Both the position numbers and the translations under genes were made by a program. Of a stretch of 64,000 nt of DNA, positions 39,101-48,100 are shown in pieces. Under the pieces are notes generated by a model. That model was given only the letters and a program-made list of their open reading frames with translations. It ran no database searches and was not told the DNA's origin. The stretch is from Saxidomus purpurata (taxonomy: Eukaryota; Mollusca; Bivalvia; Venerida; Veneridae), in assembly GCA_022818135.1 (NCBI GenBank), contig JAFMSR010000014.1, positions 43,524,924 to 43,588,923 of the forward strand, written 5' to 3'. The first letter of the stretch is position 1. Each line of letters begins with the position of its first letter.

Positions 39101-42100
39101 CAGGTTTTGTGAGTTGTAAGACATTGATTTCGGTTATGTACAGGCAGCAGATGACCACCCAACATTCCTGAGAAAAAACCTATATCATATAAAAGACCCT
39201 CCCTCCCTCTGCTCTATTTTCTGTAACTGCAAACTTTCTCACAGTCACAGTTGGTAGCAGGATTTGAGTGGCAGCCATTTTTAGCCAGGAGACATTCACT
39301 GAGGTACAAAAACTGCTTTGTCATAATCTATGTCACCGAGAGGAATGATGTTCAACTCACATGGTATCTATTTTCTTTACAATGATGATGCACATAGAAT
39401 TCAAATTTGCGTACAAAAATTGATGAAATCTCACACATTTACATTCTTTTATATTAACATTGAAAGAGATTAATTGTGTGGGTATCAGTTTTGATCCGGA
39501 TATGAAAGATGTTTTTTCAAATTGAAAGAAAACACATAGTCGTTCTTGGAATTTGCATACAGCGCACTTTCGCCTACACTACCTAGTAACACCTACCCAA
39601 AATAGAAAATATCATGATCAGTAAAAAAACAAACTGCACATTTTCGTCTTTGCCACCCATCCGTAACTAATGCATCATGACTCCCAAAAGAGTATCTTTT
39701 ATTTCATCTATGCTAATTTGGTTTTAAAAGAAAATATTAAATTGATTATGTTTTGCAAATCATGTCCTGCATTTTTAACTACAGTTACCACTAAAGGCGC
39801 CATCAATGCATGTTGACTGATATAACAGTTGAGTTTTTTCATCATTTTAGGAAAAGGTCTAGGTCGGGAAAAATTGTGAAAAATTGCGTAGTTTCCTCTA
39901 AATTGGGAATTTCAGATTAAAACTGAGCCTTTTATTTCTTTTTATTTCACTACACTCATACTTGAAAGCATAAACCCACATGTGGCAAGGCTTCGGTCTC
40001 TTTCTGATGCAGATATGTAAAAAAAAAAAATTAAGAACAATTTTTACCCCTGTAGTTCACAATTCAGGAAGAAAACGTTTTTGTAACATGACATGTATCA
40101 CAAAGCAGTTCAATTAGACATGGGTCCTTTTAGAAGACATTAAAAAGGAAAAAAATTACTGAACTATAAATGATGATCAAGATGCAAAAATGTTTGCAGT
40201 TCAAACACTTTTCACTGTAATTTTACAAAACTCACTGCAACATTTACTTACCCTTACAGTTTACTGATTAAATCTTTTAAATATATTTGGGTTTTTTGTA
40301 CTTCCTTGCGCTGAGCAGTTACGTTTTCAAATCCAATAGCTTTCAAATACAAAACGTTGATTCAAAATATTGCTTTTAATTGCATTGTATCACATGCCAT
40401 GATGTGCCTAGTGGTTTGAGAAGGGAGCTCATCCAAACAAATTAATGAAGAGTTTTATGACAAGTTATTTCCCTTTGTCAATGTATATTTAACAGAAACA
40501 TCTTTGCGGATAACAAGTACTGACAGCTTGGTAAGCCCAATGCTACATCAAACTGACAAAAGTTATCTCCCCTGGTAGTTCTATCTGCCTAATTAAGAAA
40601 TTAACAGTTCTTAATTAGCAGTTCCATTAATTTTTTCTCTACATTTTAAACAGTAACAGTTGCCTTAAAACTAAGAAATAATCATTATAAAAGCCTCTTT
40701 ATTCTTCGAGAACTATACTTAAAGAGTTAAATGCCCTATTCAACCATAATTCAGTCATTTTACAGGCCAGCAGTTTACCTAACCATCGTTCCTGGGAAGA
40801 ACTAGTACTAGATTCCTATCCTACATAAGTAACTGCAAGCTTTCTCACATCAAGTGACATCGTCAGTACTTGGTAGCAAGACCAGAACACATGACCCTAA
40901 ATCTATGACAGGTTACAGCGACTTCAAGTCTACCACTCGACCACAGAGCCGGACTTAAAAAGTGCAACACTTACATTCAGGTTCAAATGCAATGCTCTGA
41001 ATACATTGCCAATCAGTTTTGTGTTCACCAACCCAAAATACTCCACAGTTTAACTTGGTTTTCACACAATGTTGATGTTTTTACGTTATACTTTTAATTG
41101 GCCAATTTTCATGCGACGAAAAGTTTGTTATTTATTTACTGAGAATGGTATTCTAACCATTTACTGCTTATTAAAACATCAGGTATCAGTTATGTGTGCT
41201 CAATTTCAAACACTCTACACAACTGTTCACAGTAAGTAGAACAAGACCGACACCATATACATTAGCACAAAGCCAAAATTAAACCGAAGTACTAAATGAA
41301 TTTCTTTGCTTTTCCAACATACCTGAACAATGCTTTCTCAGCACCAAGGATCTGGACAGTGGACGCTGGATACTTGGCCAAGTTTGTCAAACTTCCAGCA
41401 TGTGCTATGAGCCGGGCTCCAACCTTCCAACAGAATAAAGAATTTATTTAGTTCCATTACTAAGAAATCTTCTGTAGCTTATTGAATTTCTCTCTCATTC
41501 CAGAATGTCATCACATCATATAAAACTGACAAGACAAAAAAGCTTTGCTCACCGGTTCACCAATCAGGGCAGCAAGATTCGGTGCACATGCCGACATCTT
41601 ACTCTTCAAATATTCATTCAGAGATTTCCTATAGTCAGCAAGGGACATCACCTTGGAAGCAAATAGCTCGATATTAATCAGGTCCACAACGGAGATGTCC
41701 ATACCTGCAACAAATAATAATTTTGCATAACCATTAAATACAACCTTTGTTTAAGATTTAGGTTTCAGCCTTGGGAGCGCGAGGTCAATAGTTCAAATCG
41801 TAGCAGGGTCCGTTCTAATATTACGACAGGTTGGCAAGCTGCCAGCAAGTAAAAAGAATTGTTACCATACGCCTTAGTACTTGCCTGGTGCCTGGCATTA
41901 AAAAGGATATAATTGTACCATTTATAAAACCATACACTTAAAAGTTATATTACAATTCAAAATGCCAAAACTGATTTTTGATCAAGAAAGAAGCTTAAAG
42001 CACAGTAGATGCTTTAAAAATATGTCAGAAATAAGTTATACCGAGTGACATCTCTTATTGACAGAATAAATGGATCTATATGTTACACAAAGGTTGGGTT

Positions 42101-45100
42101 TTCAATTTTTGACCAGGATAGTAAAAAAGATTTTTACAGATTTCCTCTATATCCAACATGTCCAATGGGAATGAAACTGCCAAGGGACACGGGACAGAAA
42201 ATATGCTGCCTGCAAGCCCACTTCAAGCAGGTAGACTAATATATACAATGATACTGGCTGGATACGGCAAATCACTGTTTAACTTTTGAACCACCTTATA
42301 CAGGTCAGAATGTATCCAGAGAGGTGTAATTAGAATCACAGGCTGATTAAATGGCTACATCTATGTAGAAAATGAACTGACCCATAGACGACCTTGAAGC
42401 ATCGACTATGGCCTTGACCTTGGCATCGTCCATGACGATCTCCTCAAGTTCAGCGATTTTATCTTCAGTGAACTCCTTCCTGTTCTTGATCACCTTTGCT
42501 ACGCTACAGTACATGTAGTTGTCGTTGACGATCTTGACCAATTCTGGGAAATGGTACGAATACCACTCTCTGTAAAACAAAATCTACATGTATAGAGGAA
42601 TCACGATACATGATGAAAGCAAATCAACTTGGGCTTTGCACCTAGTACAGGTTAAGACACAAATGCGCATCTCCTGCAGTCAAACCTGGATCAAGATTAC
42701 TTAGAAACATTTCTTCAATAAGTTTGGTAACTTACCTGTTCCTACTTAATTGAATGATTTACTATGTCACTTTTGAGGTGTCTGTTTTGTCAAAGGAAAT
42801 TCGATTTGTATCCTTTAATGGTACATTGTGTATCTCATGCTAAATTTCTAACATGTCTTCTCATTCTTTATAAGAAACTGCTAACATTCTCACAGAAGAG
42901 GAAAGAATCAGATTGGTAGCAGCGCTCAAACCCATGACCCTCAATTATGAACAGGTTTAGAGATTTTGAGTCAGAAACCCTAACCACTTCGCCAAAGAGA
43001 CAGGTTTCATATTGTTTACAGTGTATCCTCTCAAAACCATTTTAGACATATACAGGTGCCAATGGAGATCGATAAAATACCTGATTCTCATGGCGAATGT
43101 GTTGATGTTTTTGTCGAGCTGATCCAGAAGTGCGATACTTTGAATGATCATGTTGTCCACCCGGTTTACATTGAACTTGACCTTGGCTCGGGAATAACTA
43201 TGACCGAGACCCAGCTGGGCCTTGCTTGCAGATACCTCTGTCAGTCCCTTCACAAGGTTGGGGAAATGACATCTGATTCCTGTATGAATAAAATTTTACA
43301 AATGTAAATGTTATTTTAGCGAGACTTGTATCATTGTTCAAATTGCACACCAGGATTAACTTTACCGTGTATTTGGATACCTTGAAGATTTAGCAACTGT
43401 GGCAGCACTCAGTAAGCTGCATCGACGGTAAGCTGGTGTACAGTACCAGCAAACATTTTTGTTTGCAGTTTTCTCTTTCTTGCGGACTCTGGTTTAATAT
43501 ACAAGAATTTTCAAGTTTCTATATAGAATATGCAAGAAAAAAGTTACACCCCCTAAAGGAACTCAGTTTTAAAATAAATCCATTTTCTAAATTTTCCGTT
43601 GTTAGAGACTACCAAGTAGGTGACATGTGCCAAACATAGTAAAATTCTGACAAGTCTTTTTAGAAAAAAGCAGGATTTTTAATATCTGGCCCCATCCCCC
43701 GGGGAGTGGTGTGGTGGCAGTGGGTGTAATGTGGATATAAGAGTGATCATTAGGTTATTTGAGCCAGTATTACAATTTAATTTTGACAACCGGTTTCTGA
43801 ACAAAAGTTGCGTTCCCATAGCCGCATGATTATGCTGATCTTAACTTACTTTAAGTTTAATAGAATTCTATCCATTGGTTGCTTAGTTATGGCCAACACC
43901 AAAACAATATCCCTCCACCTTACGAGATAACAATAACAAACAAGACAATGTAAATATTTACCTCTGATTAGCTCAGGAACAGCTCCTGTATGCTGGCAGC
44001 CTACTTTCAGATCTTCTGTAATGGCAGAGCCAATCTTAGGATCACTAACACCAAGAAGCACTTTCTGTTTCTTTGAAGACTGAGGCACATTTGTCTCGAC
44101 GAACACTCTCAGATCTTCATGTAGCACTCCTGTATTACAATTAATAACAATTTTAAAACTTCCTCTTTAAATGCAATGGACATTGAATATTCACATCCCT
44201 ATACATATAAATACAAAGGGACCAAGATTTTTACTTTTTTATATTTTATTGTAATTGCCACGTTGTTCAGTCAACTCGGACAATGAGAGTTGCAAGGTGC
44301 TAGTGGCCAATTTAAATAAATTCTAACGAGCACTCAGCAGTTTAGTCAGAGAGAGTCTTCAAGCTTGGGATGCGCACTACCTGCACAAGTGAGTTTAAAA
44401 ATCAGAATTTTCAAAACTACTTACCTTCTGAGATACTGTTGATATTATCTAGAGCGTTTGTTCCACTCTTAAATGGTGAGAATGCAACAAGTTTGACAAC
44501 TGAGTGGAATTTATTGAGGTCGTTGACCCCTGCTTCAACCTCCGGTAGCAGCATTCCAACCTCCTCAAACTCTTTAACACGGAACAATGCATATCCTGAT
44601 GCATGCTCGTACAAAACGAACAATGACTGTGCCTGTAAAGATACAGAATATTATTGTCCTTGAAAATAAGTACAATATTTAGTTTTTCATACTTTGCATA
44701 TCTGAGTATGAATAATTTGTAGCTACATGTAGCTGAAGACAGCCTGTGTTGTGCTCTTCAGACACAAGTACACTGTCATTTAGTTTCGCTTCTTCTCATA
44801 AATGTTACTTCAAATAACTTCCTCTTCTTTTAATACGCATGCAGGGTGTCCCATGGGTTTCAAACTCTTGTCACCATTTTTAAGCCAAAACAGTCATTTC
44901 TGGCAAATAATATGAATTTCAAGACATTGGTGAATAGCAGAGGAATTCCTGCTGTCACAGTTTGTCTTATCATTCTCACATATATGACTTCAACCTTCAG
45001 TTCCTAACCCCTTTGTATGTAGAAATTGGGTAAATAAATTAGAAGTGGTACACTGTCAGGCAGCAAGGTGGGACAAACATGTAATTTGATCTAGTATAGG

Positions 45101-48100
45101 ATCCAGGCAGAAGAGACTGGGCTTTAAAACTGGCTTACTATTGCATTGTCTTAATAAACTTATGCCACTGTACAGTAGCAATAACTTGTACATCCTCAGA
45201 AAAGACAAATAACTTTTAACACTCCCCTTTGCTGGGTGTGCATTGGTGCGAATTAGCTAAACTTTTCAACATGCAGCCTGAACACAAAACAGTGCCAATC
45301 TTTTCACTGCTAGATTTAGGTAGTTGACCTACACTCGTTCAAATATTTAAAACCATGTTGATGGTCACAAAATGGGAGAAAGCAACAACTCATTTTGTTT
45401 TGATATTTTTACTCTTTTTCTATTTGCTGTTTGATTGTAAAACAAAACCATACAAAAAGTCAAACAGGAATAAAAAGTTTCCTTAAAATTAATTAAAGCT
45501 GTTTCTGACACAGGGCCCTAGCTTCACTTCACGGGACTGGGGCCCTCTGGTTGGGGAATTTGCGTAGTTTTGAAGAAAAAGGGGAATTTTTTATTTCAAG
45601 AGGGGAATAGGGCCATATTTCGGCGAAATGCAGGGCCTCTGCTGTCGATCGCCAATGTCGCCATTTGCGATAATTTTAAGAATATGGCGCTAAATTTTGC
45701 CAGTTGGCGAAAGTAAGTGGCGCATACATTTTTCAGCCGTATTTGTTTTTTTCCGTTATGATATAAGCCGCCTAGAATTGGTACTCGATTCACGCGTTTT
45801 ACATTTAAAGCGTTAATCGGGAAGAAAACCAATAACAAGTCCAATCTGTGTATTGTCATTTTGGATATTGATTTCGGGTGACACTTTGAGAAGATAGTTG
45901 CTTAAATATGTGTGATCGCCTTATTAATCAATTATGAAAACTTCTGGCAGCTTGTATATATGAAGTGTGCCAAAGATCCCCCAAATTAATGACAATTATG
46001 ACTTAGTTTAAAGACAAAAAGAGCAACAGGTTTAGACAAAAAGACCGACAGGCTTATTTGTAAAAATTTGCATCGCGGTTGTTTTGTCAACTTTTTAATT
46101 ATACTTACGATAGTTTGCTGTTTTCTGCAAACATTTTGTAATAATCTTTTAATATGATCCCAAGAAATTTTAATAATTGATATTATCCCAAGAAATTTTA
46201 ACAATGGGAATGAAAATTTATTTTTAATTGACTTTTCAACATTGCCGGCCAAAATTAGAAATTCTCCATTAGAAAATTAAAAGACTTGGGAAATTGGTCA
46301 TTCATGCCTACAATATGAGACAAATAAAAAGGAAATGTTTTGCCTCAAAATTCAAAATTATTTGTGTTGTTACATGATGTAAATATGCTTAGAAATGAAT
46401 CCGAGATTAACAAGAGCTGTCACATGACAGCACGCTCGACTATTCGAAAGGTTGTTGGTAAAATGGGTTTTTTGTCAAAGAACAGGAGTATTGTGTAATT
46501 GTCTGTAAGAATTAAGGTCAAAGATATGAAACTTGTTCAAAGACCTTTGTAAATGTACATTACATTCAAAGCCTTACTCTGGATTCTGTAAGCCAAGTGG
46601 AGGGAGGAGGGGATAATTTCAAAGAAATACATAACCTTGTAAATTTGATCATGAATAACTTTGTAACTTTTCAAAATTGAAATGTATAGAATTAAAAAAG
46701 CATGACCGCTGCATGCTGCATAATTATTCTATGATATTTCAAAAGAAAGCCATTTCGAGTATTTCCATGTTAGTCTGGTAAAAACTGTGACAAAATTCTA
46801 AGTTAAAAGGGGCATAAATGTCAAAAATCAAAAACATTGGTGAAGATGTTGACAGTAAACATACATTTTAAGTCATTTTAAGTCCATAAAAAAAAATCAA
46901 AGTTAAAAAGGGGCATAAATCTGTCAAAAATCAAAACAGAGTTATGGGGATTGTTTCCTCAGAGGTAGATGTTGATGGTAGTCACATACTTTGAGTTTCA
47001 AGTCAATACCTTTGATAGTATTCAAAACATTTGACTTTATAAAATATTTTACCAAATATTCTAAGTTAAAAAGGGGCATAAATCTGTCAAAAGTCAAAAC
47101 AGAGTTATGGGGATTGTTTCCTCAGGTGTAGATGTTGATTGTAGACACATACTTTGAGTTTCAAGTCAATACCTTTGATAGTATTCAAGATATTTGAATT
47201 TATAAAAATCTTTAACAAAAAAATCTATGTTAAAAAGGGGCATAAATCTGTCAAAAATCAAAACGGAGTTATGAGGATTGTTTCCTCAGGTGTAGATACT
47301 GATGGTAAAGATATATTTTGAGTTTCAAGTCAATACCTTTGATAATTTGCAAGATATTTGAATTTATAAAAAACTTTAACCAAAAATTCTAAGTTAAAAA
47401 GGGGCATAAATCTGTCAAAAATCAAAACAGAGTTATGGGGATTGATTCCTCAGGTGTAGATGTTGATGGTAAACATACAGTTTGAGTTTGAAGTCAATAA
47501 CTTTGATAGTATTCAGGATATTTGACTTTATTAAAAACTTTAACAAAAAATTCTAAGTTAAAAAGGGGCATAAATCTGTCAAAAACCAAAACAGAGTTAT
47601 GAGGATTGTTTCCTCAGGTGTAGATGTTGATGGTAAAGATATATTTTGAGTTTCAAGCCAATACCTTTGATAATATGCAAGATATTTGAATTTATAAAAA
47701 ACTTTAACCAAAAATTCTAAGTTAAAAAGGGGCATAAATCTGTCAAAAATCAAAACAGAGTTATGGGGATTGTTTCCTCAGGTGTAGATGTTGATGGTAA
47801 AGATATATTTTGAGTTTCAAGTCAATACCTTTGATAGTATTCAAGATATTTGACTTTATTAAAAACTTTAACCAACGCAGACGCCGACGCCGACACCGAC
47901 GCCGACGCTGGGGCGAGTGCAATAGTCTCCTTATTCTTCGAATAGTCGAGCTAAAAATGCAAAATTTAAAAGGTTTTACAGGGATACAGATTAACTTTTT
48001 TCAGCTACTAGCCAACTGGGCTACTAACTTTCAGATTCTGGTAGCCCACTCAAAAATGTAGTAGTCCACCCTCAATGGCGACATAATATAGAGATAAAAT

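Noticed and set aside
39610..39682. ATGATGC and CTGA ~58 nt apart on the minus strand in NOP56 intron 7, snoRNA-like
   Set aside because: Box C has a mismatch and the flanks cannot form a terminal stem.
39839..39845. Perfect box C (ATGATGA) on the minus strand in NOP56 intron 7
   Set aside because: No box D within the next ~100 nt of the minus strand.
41508..41514. Perfect box C (GTGATGA) on the minus strand in NOP56 intron 6, possible box C/D snoRNA
   Set aside because: No CTGA box D occurs downstream within this 129-bp intron and no terminal stem is visible.
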